Shown: positions 40,506-53,011, counted from the stretch's first letter. The stretch: 64,000 nucleotides of DNA from Smittia aterrima (GCA_033063855.1 CP093830.1:12896854-12960853), one strand, 5' to 3'. Notes: a model not told the origin generated them from the sequence alone. Made by a program: numbers and translations.

Positions 40506-43500
40506 CTCGTTGGACAAGGTGTATAAATCAAAATCTTCAGTTAACAATTCACCGTAAACTTCATTGTTATGTCAAACCAATCAAAACAACATTTTTTCCT
40601 CTCGTCTCTCATGCATGATGTGATGACTGTTGGGGTTTGGTCTCGATTAAAAGACAACGTGAACCCTGCGACGACGTGAGTCGATTCGGTCATAAAAGCT
40701 GGACTCGAATGTTCGAAATTTATATTTTCGTAGGTGATCAAATTGGTTTAGCTTTAGCAATCAAGATTAACATAAATATCAAATCTGTTTAACCTTTAAC
40801 ATTTTATTGTGGAATTGGGATTTTTCCAAAGGCTTTGTGACAATTTTATCAAATCACTTTTCTTAAATACAATCGATTAATCAAAGTTCATCCGCACAAA
40901 AGCCTTGGAATGTGATGCGATTTGTCACAAGCGAATTCTTGACGGCAAACCTACGCCGTCAACTCTTTTCGAAACGAATTCATTTCGATTCATAAATCCT
41001 GAAAATGAGTTTCGTCGTTGATTTGTTGATGATCGTTTTTAACTGAGCTATTAAAAATTATCAATTCCCGAAGTCTCCCCAATATTAATGTCTAGTTTAA
41101 TAGAATGTTTATTAATGTTTTCTGAAAACATGAGCGAGCGAGGGAAAACTTATTTACGATATCAAATAAAATTCACCATGTGAGACTAATCAATTAAATT
41201 TTATTTATTCTATCAGCTCTTTCTAAGATGTTGCAACAACATTGTGGACCATTTTATATTGTCCCAGACGATCTTGTTCAGCTCGAGAAACACCAAAAAG
41301 TATAAAACCAAATCGATAAGATTCTTGTGAGAAGAAAAGAATATTTTAAATAATTTAAATGTTTCAGGGTTTTAAAATATTTCTTGTTTAATTGGATGAT
41401 CATTCGATGATGAGAGATTGAGAACTCCTGACATAATCGACCTCATAATGTTCCTAAACACCACGACATGATAAATATTTCTCATCTAATGCCAATTTCG
41501 AACAGAACCAGTTATGTGAAGCATCATTCTCTTTCTTCGTTCACGTTTGACTTTCCTTCTGAAGCTATTTCGGTATCTGATGCGGGAAAGTTGTGTGATC
41601 GGTACGCGATGAGAAAAAGTAAGCGAGAAGAGGAAGAAATAGAACACAATTGTGTGCAAGACGAGATAGCGCTGGCTGTGCCTTATGCCATTTCGATTAA
41701 CGTTGCTGAATAAAGCAGGAATTCATTATTCGAAGAGTAACATAATCAAATTGAGTTCAATTGTGAATTGTGCGGCGAGAATTTTTCAATGTCTACTGCG
41801 CTGTCGGCCTGGGCCGAAGCATAATGTAACCGCATGCTCTCCGATCGTATTAATTTCATTTATTATCGATTGGGAAAGTCGCCTTGAGCATGAGATTACT
41901 TATTGAAGCAGCGACGAAGTCGATTAGTGAGCAATCGCACAGAATGAAATCGTTTGCTTTGTTGAAGCTTCTTCCCCAAAAAATAAAAAGACTTTTCTTC
42001 TTTCTCTTTGAATGTTTATGAGATTTTAAATGAAAACAAATGAGATGACATCCATTAAACAGTTCAGTTTGGGTTTTCTCTTTTAAACAATTTTGAACAA
42101 AAGCAAAACAGTTTTCAACTTGAACGTCTTATTTCTCGAGAGCCACCACTTGAAAGCGAGCACAAGTTAATTCCTGAATTGATCACAAAAATAATCCACA
42201 AATTCAAATTTTTCTCTCCATTATGCCTTAATCTAAAATATTTTTTCCTCGCTCTCCACTCGAACCAGTGACAAATATTTTCGATGGAAATTTTGTGCGG
42301 AGTTCAACTCATCTGAATAACAATGAAATAATTATCATTTCTTCGGCGGAGATTCGAGATGGAGAAATTAAGTTCTCCTTTCAAATCGCTAAAACTATCA
42401 GAGCTTAAACATTTGTGAGTTATAGCGATTCATAAATATTATTCTAATTTATATTCCGGCAATTATAATGGCTAAAGACGATTGTTTGTTTAAACTTTTA
42501 AAGGTAATTTCTTTACTCGAGAAAAGAGCTAAGCTCTCGAGCTGAACTTTTGGGAAAGAGATGTGATCAATTATTTGTTTGTGCCCATAAATTATTCAAT
42601 TGTAAATGAACCGTTGCTGAAAAAATAAGCTAACACAGAGGATTTATGTTTCTAATCTTCTAAAAAATATCTCACACCTTTCTTGATAACACCAAACTCT
42701 CTGTCGAAATGTTTAATATTATTTCAGGCTACCAGAAATAAAAAACAAAACACTCAGCGGAGAGTGAAGAAGAAATAGAGTCAAGGTAAAGGTCGTAAAG
42801 CTTTGGTATGCGTTATTCTCGTGGCAATAAAAAAAAGCATCCCCGAATAAGCGGAATTAAGAGAATCGAATGAGTGGCCTGGCGAGCAAGGAAACGTTGA
42901 TTGCCGAGATTCAACGAAGGTATCCGTGAGTTAGTCGAGCTCGTTCCCTGGGCCGTCAATAAATTTAAAGTTAAACTGAAGCAAACACACAAACCTTCGA
43001 TATAAAAGAAATTAAAATCTACAATTTCCTTTTAACAAAAGCAAGCACGAAGAAGATTGCTGTGAAAAATCGAAACGATTTGGGAATGTAAAGCATGTTC
43101 TCGAGTGCGAGAGAACGAAATGATCGCACAAAGGAAAGAGGAAGGTGATAACAATCAGTGAAATGATGACAAAACATATGAACAAACATGAACATCAGAA
43201 GAAGGATCTCGAGGAGAATTTATTGGGCTGCTGCTGCCCATCCGCTCACGTCGAGCATGGAAAATATTAATTTGTCACAACAGAAATTTTCAGGAGACGA
43301 AGAAGGAAGCTGATTCACATAAAGATTAATCACCACTCGATTCATATTCCTTCCTAGTGTCTCTCAACATCAGCATCTGCCTCACTAATTAACCACATTG
43401 TTGTTAGATCACAGAATTTATGTTTTGATATTAAAGAGAAGTTAAACAGACAAACATCATTTGATGACCGTTAAGCTTCAATAAAGCTAAGCAAGCAAAG

Positions 43501-44448
43501 CATTTCAAGACAAGGTTGACCAATTTAATTAACTTCAAGTCGTGAACTTTCAGCTGGTCATCCTCTGTTCTTCTCCAAGAAATTGAGTTTCCACATTTTC
43601 GAAACAAAAAAGCAAAGCGAAAGAAACTTGGCGAGAAAACAAAGTCGAGGAGCAGCCGCTATTTCGATAAAATCGCGAGACAAAACAAAACGGAAAATTG
43701 TTTGTTCACTGCCCAAATGAATTGTAAGTATTTGCGTTGTGTGAATGAGGGAGAGAACGAGCGATAAAATGCAACAAAGGAGATCAGATTGTCGTGGTTT
43801 TCGCTGAGGTTAAGGACTTTTCGATTGAGAGTAAACTGCTGGCGTTAAACGCTTTATGCTCTTGTGCAATCTTTAAACGTTCAGTCATCTCAATGGAAAT
43901 AATTAATAATTGCTGACGTCGCTATCAACGCTGCGATATCAACCCCAATAAACCATAATTCATCGTTGGGCGAAGACAACACGGGCAGGAAAAAAAGTTT
44001 TGAATGAACGCAGAGTCGTTGTTATCAAGATCATCTAAATCACTGTGGTCTGAACTCATTGTGTGTGCTTCTCGATATCGACGAAACATTTTTTTTTCCA
44101 GTGAAAATATTTCTCGTTCACAAAAGAAATCGAGAAGACGTTAAAATAAATCATCGGGTGAGATGTTATTCTGTGTTTTGGTCCATCTTTGGGGTTATGG
44201 ACAAGAAGAAGAAGTTGAAAAAGGTGTCAAAATTTTTCTCCTCAACAACACTCGATGTGCCCTCTCTTTTGTCAAAAAAGAATAATGAAGAGTCAACCAT
44301 GTGACAATGAAAAATTCTTTGCCATGTTTGTTGAAACACAAAAAAAGTGTCAAATGTGAGAAAATACGAGCTCACTCTATTATCGGTAACGAATTGTTTA
44401 TCAGAGAGAGACCGCAAACTCGATTCGGTGTTCATTACTGATTAGTAT

Positions 44449-44504
44449 CGAAAGCTTTCGTCAGAACTTTATGGTTCTGACAAATTCCACAAGTTTGACG
44501 AAAG
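44449..44504. repeat. Compound palindrome with nested inverted repeats
   Basis: Three self-complementary units overlap: the 12-bp palindrome CGAAAGCTTTCG (44449-44460); CTTTCGTCA (44455-44463) with its exact reverse complement TGACGAAAG (44496-44504); and GTCAGAAC (44460-44467) with GTTCTGAC (44474-44481) around a 6-nt loop. The element lies about 0.8 kb upstream of the proposed knrl start site. Confidence 0.6.
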
Positions 44505-44591
44505 ATTTAAATGCGTGGATGGAAGAATTGAAGCTACTGCGCTAGAAAAAATAATTGTTGATCCCTTCTGAGTCGTTTATTGCCTCCGTTC

Positions 44592-44608
44592 GCTCTCTCT
44601 CTCTCTCT
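44592..44608. repeat. (CT)n tract near the knrl promoter
   Basis: A pure CT run of about 17 bases, some 660 bases upstream of the proposed knrl start site. GAGA-type sites are common near promoters of developmental genes in flies. Confidence 0.6.
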
Positions 44609-45262
44609 ATCGCTCGCTTACCATTTTCGTGGGCAAATTCACTTTACCCGCTTAACGGAGTTTTTCTTTTCTTTCCTGGTCGCTTCGAGCGACCTCGCGA
44701 CGACTGCCGCACCGCTTCGTGCACTTAAGCACATCAATAAAATTCCCTCGGAACAACACAAAAAAAGATGACGAGCATCATCAAAAGGTATCATCAGATG
44801 AATTGCTGAAGCGTTCAAGAGGAAAACAGCTTCATAAGTATGACAATGATGAAATAATTGAACATAGATTAACTTCAATCTTCATGTGAGTGAGTGCGCG
44901 GGACGGCTGTCGAGATGGATCGTCTTTAAAGATCGTCTTCTTTGTCAATTGATCTACAAAAATCGCGCGGCGCGGTCCACAGCAAAAAAGCAACATCTTA
45001 GAAAACACCCGCTTCATCACGATTCGTTAGTCAAAATTTCCCACTCTTTTTTCTTCTCGTGTGTCCGACGACCTGCGCCAGTGTTCGAGTGTCCCATAGC
45101 ACACCGTTTTGCTTGCGGTGAGCTCACACAACCAGTTGAGGCTCCACACAATCACAACATCTCAAATACAGTCGACAAGAAATGAAGTGAAGAAAGGAGA
45201 GAAGAAATATCCGTAAACAGGTTAATTGGAATTGTGTGATGTTGTGTGATCGACTCAATACG

Positions 45263-45278
45263 TTCAATTCAGTTGTGA
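45263..45278 (+). promoter_or_regulatory. Probable core promoter (initiator) of knrl
   Basis: The 16-mer TTCAATTCAGTTGTGA is identical to the one at the septin start site. The initiator TCAGTT places A+1 at 45271. A motif-ten-like CGAGCTAAACGC begins at +23, five bases later than the usual spacing. No TATA box is seen. The start site is inferred. Confidence 0.4.
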
Positions 45279-46531
45279 TTCGATACTCTCCGCGAGCTAA
45301 ACGCTTTTTCCATACGCTGCGCGATCTTTGTTCGCGATAAAATATTTAAAGATTATTGAGTTAAGTTCTGTTGAACAAAAAAAAGACGAAGATATTTTTC
45401 GAAGAGCGTGTGACATTTAATTATTGAAAAAAAAAAGAAATTATCAAAACACATCCGAGATAAACATCTCGCGAACTGTCGTTAAACTGAAAAAAGTGTG
45501 AAAAACAAAGAGTGATCCGGTTCAACCTCGGGTTGGGTGTCACAACATATCGAAGTGATTATAATAAACTTAACATTTTTAAGCTCAGAAAGCTTCACAT
45601 AAAAAATCAGATTTAAACTAACAAACAGAAAAAAATTAATTTCTGACGTCGAAAAGTCGATCGGTGATCTGAATAAGGCGATTTAACGTTTGTCTCCGCT
45701 TGACATCGCCGAAAAAAGCTAAATATCAGCCGTCGCATTGATAAAGACGAGTGGACATCTCTCAACGAATTGGATTGAAAAACATTAACACATAACTTAG
45801 TGTGATCGAATATTTCGAGGAAAAAATAATATTATTGATTGTCGATTGCGAGAGGAAGAAGACAGAGAAGAAGAAGAAGTAGCGGGAGCGACTCGTCGTC
45901 GGATTTTCGTGGTGATTTAAAGATGTTAAAATTTATGAGCTCAGCGTTGTCGAGTCGATAGTTGGCGGAGCTTGAGAAACTGATTTAGCATTCGTCGTCG
46001 CCCCATTTCGGTGTGTGTGATAAAGCACGGTGGACGTTAAATGGTTTTGTGCGACCGTGCGTGTGAATAAATTAAAAGCAACAGACGCTTTCGGCTGAAG
46101 CAACCACCTGTTGATTGCCGAAAGGAGATTTATTAGTGCCAATTGGAATATCGAAATACTTTTCTTCATGTGGTTTATTGTTTTGCGAAATCATCGAGGT
46201 CGAAGAATCATCATTTCAAGTGAATCAGATCGCAATCACTTCAGCAACAACGTGACTCATTAATAGAAGTCTCACGTCTCTCGAAATATTCTTGGCCGAT
46301 GAAAAGTGTGGCATAAAAATAAAAGAATAACAAATTGGATGTATCATTGATAATCTCTTTTGGTTGAGACGAGAGAGAAAAATCAACATCATCTCGACTA
46401 GCGAAAGACAATCGACATTCCGTCGATCATCCCGTCAGCGATCCGAAAATAAAATCAACTTTTCACGAGCTTACGTCATTTAGTTTGACTTCCAGTGAAG
46501 AAGCTGTAAATTCCATTCCCGAAAGCATCAG
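45271..46531 (+). other. Probable 5' leader exon of knrl (non-coding)
   Basis: From the proposed initiator the sequence is stop-rich and purine-rich (GAAGAAGAAGAAG near 45865) up to a good donor, CAG|GTAAAT, at 46531/46532. The matching acceptor after a CT-rich tract is TTGCAG at 47191-47193, 60 bases before the knrl ATG. The leader contains several short upstream ATGs, so uORF control of translation is possible. The exon is inferred from splice signals, with no transcript evidence. Confidence 0.4.
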
Positions 46532-47253
46532 GTAAATTTCCCAGAATCGCCTCGTCCATTTGTATAATTCAATTAATCAAGACGTGACTTCGCTCGGTTT
46601 CTTCATGAAATTTTATTGACATCACGCTCAGAGATCAACAAAATCTTTTCCCCGGATGATAAAAGTTGATTCTATGATCATGAGAATCGCCGGCGTGATG
46701 TTAGACACAGTAGTAAATAATCCAATAAATTAAATCGACATTAAAAGAGATCTCCTGGAATTCATAGTAAAAGCCTAATGGAGCCTGAAGCTGCTACTTG
46801 AATTCTTAGAATGACTGCGAAGTCATTAAACGAGCAGCTTTGCTCCTCTCGAAAGTCATAAACACATCGCATTCGCTCGCACCGAATGATGAATGACGTC
46901 GTGATTAATTGTGCAATGAGAGAGAGTGATGCGCTTTAAATGTTTTTTGTAACAAACGAAAATGTCCGATGATGAATCTTTGCTGTTGCTTACGGGTGCG
47001 AAAAATCTCCTTTGCAAAGCGAACAGCGCTTTTAATTACCTTCTCTTCACTTAGTAGACGTAAAAGCCGCCAAGCGCGCGAAACAAATCGTTAATTTATG
47101 TTCCTAGCACTTTCCAAGCAATCGTCGTGATGTGCGATCTGAATTCTTCGTCATTTCTCATCTCAAAACCTCTTTCTCCTTCTGATCTTGCAGAAAATTA
47201 TCGCGGCGAAACGTGAGGCAACACGAGAAGCAGTCAAATCATCACCAGCCGAC

Positions 47254-49337
47254 ATGAACCAACAGTGCAAAGTGTGTGGGGAGCCTGCTGCAGGTTTTCA
47301 CTTTGGAGCATTTACCTGCGAAGGATGCAAGGTAAGTTTCATCAGAATGATTCTCTAATTTACGACGATTCGATGGAAATACAAAATTTATTCAGTGGTC
47401 GAAGGAATTCCTCGTCTCTCAACACATCTTATCGAGTTGTGCAGTATGTGAAGAGGCTCATAAGCTATTAAAGCCACCATAAATTCGATAACGGCCTTAT
47501 CACTGTGCCTTTCCTTTTTTTCGGCTCCACATGACCCGCTCAAACGTCAGTGATGCTTCTTTATAGTGGCTGCGAAGAAGTTTCTTAATAATTATTAAAT
47601 ACGAACCGGTAATCTCACCTCCAGCTGCGCTAAGCGACACTCAGCTACATCACCCGACTTTATTACCTTTAAACAGCGAATTATTTCTGATCGAGATGCT
47701 CACCAAAGGTTTTCGCAAGCGAATTCGATCGAGATTTCACCAGTAAGCGGACAATTACCGTCGCTTCATCTCACGACGATCTTAATTAATTGGAGTTCGT
47801 TCCATTTTCCGAAAAATAAAGTTAATTACGCTTCGTCTCGTATAATAATTTAGATAATTAATGGTTGACATTTTATTGGAAACGAAGGTTTAATTCAAAA
47901 AAAAAATTATTTGCAATCGTCGCTCGCGATAAAATCCAACAGCTCATTTTCATAATTTTAATTTTTCTTTAATCAACTGCTTAAGGCTGTTGGATATCCT
48001 GTTGTACAATGATGACGATAAGTTATATCAGCTAAGCCTTGATCTAAAACTTAACTTTGTTGCTTGCTGAAGACTTCAAAGCTTGAAGAGCAAGTTACGA
48101 ACTTTGTCATTTAAAGTCCAAGTTTAATTTCGGATTAACTAATTTATTTCTCATTCCCCATCTCACTCGCTCGAGCCAATCCCATAAGACTTTGCCATCA
48201 ACGGTTTATGAATTCAATTAGCAAGTCGAGTACAAATGAGAATGGCAAATAATTTCTGCACGAATCGAATCGCATCGTCGTCACATACGCAAATCTTTCG
48301 TCCGACAAATGTTTAATTTAGTTCTCTCTCTTTCGCAGTCCTTTTTCGGTCGATCATATAACAATTTATCATCAATATCGGAATGCAAGAACAATAGTGA
48401 GTGCGTAATCAACAAGAAGAATCGAACAGCTTGTAAGGCATGCCGACTTAAGAAGTGCTTGATGGTGGGAATGTCAAAGAATGGATCACGATATGGTCGC
48501 CGCTCGAATTGGTTCAAGATCCATTGTCTTCTTCAGGAGCAACAGCAGCAACGTGACCAGCATCAGCAATCGAACCACCCGCACCAGAATCACGATCTCA
48601 TGTTTCTCAACCTAATGGATGATTACAGCAAGAACAATCACAATCGAGCTTCCCTTTCATCGTCGTCGCCATCGATTAGTTCACCCGATAGTCACAATTC
48701 TGATAGCTCCATTGAGATTGGTGATAAGAAGAAAGCACATCAACTTCATCATAAGATTCCACCGAAGATGCCAACTCCGACATCAGCCATGAATGGTCCA
48801 CTTCCATCACAACTCGCATCGTTCTTCCAATTGATGCCACCACTTGGTCCCTTGCCATTGCATCTCGTAGGATCGCCATTTACAAAGTTAATGCCGCCTC
48901 CTCCTTTATCGTCGGGAGCTCACAACTTCCTGCCACCTTCACTATTTAGCAGTCCATTCCACGACTCACTTCATCATCTCTACGCCCAGCAGCAAAGCTT
49001 TCTGTCATCGGCCAACCTCCCGTCGCCTCTCGCTAATCTACCAAATAATAATAACAACAAGGACAGCGTGAACAACAACAATCTACTGCACAATGGCAAG
49101 CAGAGTGACTTCTATCAAAAGTATTACTTCAGCAAACTCAACAAGTTTGCCGACGATCACGACGAAAACGAGAATGATGATGTGACACCATCAAACTCAC
49201 CGCCGTTGAAGGTTGACGTTAACTCGCCATCTCACTCGACAGCATCCAACTCGCCCATCATTTGCGATGACATCCAGAATAATCCGATTGATTTGAGCAT
49301 GAAAAATGAGGATCTGCTTAATAACAATACAAATTAG
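47254..49337 (+). CDS. knrl: Knirps-family orphan nuclear receptor (knirps-like), 358 aa, two coding exons
   Basis: Exon 47254-47331 encodes 26 residues ending in CEGCK; exon 48339-49337 encodes 332 more and the stop. Knirps-family proteins are DNA-binding transcription factors, mostly repressors, used in embryonic segmentation, tracheal and head patterning. Visible: a C4 zinc-finger DNA-binding domain with P-box CEGCKSFFGRS, second finger ending CRLKKCLMVGMSK, then the family-specific kni box (SRYGRRSNWFKIHCLLQE). There is no ligand-binding domain, as expected. The rest is Ser-, Asn-, Pro- and His-rich. Near the C-terminus NPIDLSMK matches the PxDLS motif that binds the co-repressor CtBP. 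The second finger (NLSSISECKNN, VINKKNRTACKACRLKKC) is closer to Drosophila knrl than to kni or eg, hence the symbol. The start MNQ matches the family N-terminus. The 1007-bp intron splits the domain at the conserved place. Confidence 0.95.
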
Positions 49338-50113
49338 TTAATTTATTTCCTCTTCACTGGAACAAGCGAGCTTTGGTGACATCGCGATCTTGCACTCTTC
49401 GGCCATGACCATTCCGTACATTTAGCAGCTTTGTGTTAATCATTAATGAGTTTGGACAAGCGCGAAAATGTGAATAAGAAGTAGAAAGACAAAAGACGAG
49501 CCAACTGGTTTCTCGCTCTCGTCGTTTTGACAAAAGCACGCGCCTCGGTCGAATGGCAAAATTAAATTAGTGTCTTAACGCGTGCGCAGGGTCGTAATTA
49601 ACTAATGTTTGATTGACGATACAACGAAGATGGTTGTGGACTAAATGAATCTCAAACTGCGATATTAGTCGAGGAAGACAGAAGCTCTAACGCTCTAAAC
49701 CCATCACAATGTCATGTTTGTCTTTAAAATCATTTTCCGGACGTCAAACGAAGTGTGTGAATTATCAGAGAAGCAAATTAAATATTAGTTTAAGGAAGCA
49801 TCAAACCGGCCAGTAGCCCGATAGGTCTGTTTGACGTAGAAGGTTTCATCTTTGATCGTTAAGCCACCTTTCAAAAAAAATACCTTTTAAATCATAAGTT
49901 TATTATCGTCACCTTTCGTGACCATCGTTTGCGATTATCTTTAGGAATTGTTTTGAAAATTAGCTAAATAACGTTTATTCATCACATTATAGCTTAGTCA
50001 GTTATCATTTAGACGAGTTTAATATTTAAATTAGCGATTAGTAGCGAGCGAAGCAGCAAGTACCATGTAAAAACTGTTGATGAGAAAATGGAAAAAAATC
50101 GTTTTTAGTTTCG

Positions 50114-50141
50114 AATAAATTTGTAGTTTGGAAGCAATAAA
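50114..50141 (+). terminator. Poly(A) signals of knrl
   Basis: AATAAA occurs at 50114-50119 and again at 50136-50141, giving a 3' UTR near 800 bases. Between here and the galectin 3' end (about 51059) I see no gene. Confidence 0.5.
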
Positions 50142-51058
50142 TTAAAGTTTTTCTTTCTCGTCGCTCCTCAAGATGAGCGTTCCGACACACGAAAAAAAAA
50201 ACAAAATCCCTGTCAACTGAAATGTTTAACTCGGAAAGCTCTCTACTGTCTTAATTCGACGTGTTACAGCTACTTCATTGGACACGATGGAAACACAATT
50301 CCGATTAGCCTCAATAAATCCGCGTGAACACGGGACTAATTACCCTCGCCGCTTGTGTGACGGCTTAATGTGAATTAATGAGAAGATCGAATGAGAAGAA
50401 CTTCAACCCATTAAAACGACTGATTTATTCGTTGTCCCGAGCTGCCTGACTCATGCATTTTTATTCTTGTTTGCAGAAGCTTCGCATTAATGTCGCTCGA
50501 AGGCTTCGGCCAGGGAGAAGAAGAGAATAAACGCGATTGTTTGCTTGATCCTCGGCTTCATAAATCATTCAATATTTGCACATCTACTTCCATCAGAGAA
50601 ATTAAATCGTCGTCCTCTCAAAAGAAATAAACGTTTTTAAGGGCATCTCGCAATGAGTATCAGCAATTAGATTTCTCCACTCGATTGCCTAATTAATTGC
50701 CTCATTCAAAACCATCAGAATCCATTAATAATCTCAAAAGCGCGCTTGAGCGATGGTCAACCCTTGACTGTGATGAACTCACAAAGCAATATTGCACATG
50801 TCGCTAATTAGAAAATTTATTTGTTTGCATTTTAATGAAGAAACAACACTATTCGTTTTGCTGTTGACACGGAATTAGATGAACCAGCTACATCATTTGC
50901 CGATTGCGATGAAGATGAGTTTACCTGATCGCGATGAATATTTTTTCTCGTTCGTTGTATTCGATCGTCCGCCTATTCAAGGCGTGGCTTAAGTTTACAC
51001 GAAGACGCGTTTATACCAGAAAATATTAAAAACAAGTCGATTAAAATTAGTCAACAGC

Positions 51059-51064
51059 TTTATT
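51059..51064 (-). terminator. Poly(A) signal of the galectin gene
   Basis: TTTATT on the plus strand reads AATAAA on the galectin strand, about 165 bases after its stop codon. Confidence 0.4.
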
Positions 51065-51228
51065 TGCAGTTTTAATAGTTGGGAACTTTCAATCTGAACA
51101 AGTCATAAGCTGATGAAGCTCACGAGATATATTTATAAATCTCTTTTAATTGCATGCTCGATGTAATTGAACAACTATTTAATATTTTTTTTTCCTTTAA
51201 GTATCGACTCTTTTTTATAAAGAACATT

Positions 51229-52452
51229 TTAATTGAATGATTTCTCTTCCAGCCAAATCTTCTTTAAACAAATATCTCCAAAGATATTAATCGTGTCAAC
51301 GATACCAGCATCGCAGCGGAAAGGATATTCAGCAAAGTATCGGTCGTTGATGTGGATCGTGTAGCCTTCGAAGCTGCTTTCAATCGTCATTTTAAAGTAC
51401 TTTCCTGGAGACAAATCTTTGGCCATCAAGTCAGTTCGTTCTTCTTTCATCCACCGACCATTCGCCCAAGTGTTTCGACAAATTATGTGGTGACCGCCCT
51501 GATTGCTGAATCTCGGATTGAGATGCAATGGGATAATTGGATGCGGCCAGAAGAAAGGCTTCTCCTGGAGATTAATTGTGATGGAGTGCGGTAGCATTTT
51601 GACCTTTCCGTAGATGTGAATGATCTTGTTCCTTACGAAACCGCCGGGAATGTTAGCGATGTAAGGAATCGGCATGAAGGTGTCGCTGTCAGCAGCTTCT
51701 TTGGATGGAATGTTTTCGATTGGCACTTGAGGGTAGGAATCACGATACAACTGATCGATCTCAACATCTTTGACATCTCCTTTTACTTCGATTGCGTTGA
51801 TTTTTCGAAATGGAACTCGATGAGCGTAAGCTCCGAAATGCCTTCCATTCACGCCCATCAAGAATTCTGTATCAGTGATTAATATTTCGATAGAGAAGCG
51901 ATGACCACGGAAAAGATCGTAACGAGCTGAGAAATTCGAGCTGGTTTCTTCATCGCACCAGTTGCCTGTTGGATAAAAAAGCTTATCACTGATAAGAACT
52001 GAATCGAGGTTGATCGGGGATTAGTTGTCACGTTACTCACCAGAAATCTTTGAGTTTCTAACAATATAATTCTGTGGAAGACGTGGATTGAAATGCAAAG
52101 CAATGTCATGCTTGCTCGTTGCTGCGACGAGATTGATAGAAAATCTCTCACAGGATTTTAAAACGATTCCTGTTATAATGAAAGAAGTTCCAGGAACTGG
52201 CTCCTTGAACGAGAAATGGCAAAGCACTTCTGATTTCGTAGAGAGCTCTGGACTGTTCGGTTTCAACATGCCGTAGTCACTGCCGGCAATTTCACAAGAG
52301 CTAACTGTGTCAATCGATTGAATCGACATAATGTTTTTCAGTTCTTCGAGAGTTCTAGAAAGACTACGCGTTCGGATTAAAACTGAAGACAACTTCACTA
52401 AATTGAAACAATAACAACCGAAGATGTAAACAACGACCGACATTAATGTCAA
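51229..52452 (-). CDS. Tandem-repeat galectin, two CRDs, 382 aa
   Basis: Two exons, 52452-52041 and 51965-51229, joined by a GTGAGT donor and a CAACAG acceptor, give 382 residues. Galectins bind beta-galactoside sugars on glycoproteins. The first carbohydrate-recognition domain (about 78-200) has HFNPR (120-124), VRN (131-133) and GNWCDEE (138-144). The Arg normally two residues after the Glu is Thr here. The second (about 255-382) has HLNPR (285-289), CRN (300-302) and GRWMKEER (307-314), with the full set of sugar-contacting residues. The N-terminus from the first ATG (MTLMSVVVYIFGCYCFNL) is hydrophobic and could be a signal anchor, which is unusual for a galectin. Starting at Met42 (52329) would give a leaderless, more typical protein. 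It is divergently arranged with the signal peptidase gene. Confidence 0.9.
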
Positions 52453-53011
52453 AAACGAGCAGAACGAAAAATGAACCTGCTACGGAATAACTTTTAACTT
52501 TTGTTCCGAAACCCTTGAAAACAACTTAACACAAAAGATTTATTGCACAAGCAAAGAAAAACATTGTGCAATATTTTTAGAAATTTATTTTCAGGAATGA
52601 AGGTAAACTACGCTTCTTGTTAAAACTTTCTTCCTTTGTTTGTTGAAGGGGCGAAATCTTTTTGAAAATCTTTTTCTTGCAATTTTCACTTTGTTTTGTT
52701 TGAAATTCTTCGCTTCAATTAGAGTTTTCTCCGCTTCAATACTTCGCTTCAACGTCTTGGATGAATTCAAAAGTTTTGTCACAAGCTTCAATAAATTATT
52801 TAACTAATTTCATATCCAATCTCATAATTTAAATTTACTTCAACTACAATATCCACTTAGAAGATAAATTTTCACAGTCATAAAAAGCAATTTCTTGTGA
52901 CATCACTAAGCCAACACAATCGGACCCCAACACGTAAGAAATTCCCACAAATCAAGTTGATAGTCGAGAAAGCCGAGTCAATTTCTGCTATAAACAATAT
53001 TTTAAGTTAAA
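52453..53011. promoter_or_regulatory. Divergent intergenic region between galectin and SEC11 genes
   Basis: The 559 bases separate two start codons on opposite strands and must hold both promoters. No TATA box is obvious. A 66-codon, Lys/Arg-rich frame lies on the minus strand (52591-52791), but I do not support it as a gene. Confidence 0.4.

Larger units (their letters stand above)
16095..45262. other. About 29 kb without a convincing gene, 5' of knrl
   Basis: No ORF here shows a domain I recognise or a spliced continuation. The longest frames (about 80-116 codons) behave like chance ORFs in AT-rich DNA, except the one at 33377-33622, which is listed separately. The stretch contains CT/GA runs (for example 21743-21758, 40490-40505, 44592-44608), many CATAAA/TTTATG words and a few hairpins. 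Since it lies directly upstream of a knirps-family patterning gene, the likeliest content is distal enhancers, or non-coding RNA that cannot be seen from sequence alone. This is inference from context. Confidence 0.5.

Noticed and set aside
52591..52791. 66-codon Lys/Arg-rich frame upstream of the galectin gene
   Set aside because: Low complexity, lies in the shared promoter interval, no recognisable family.
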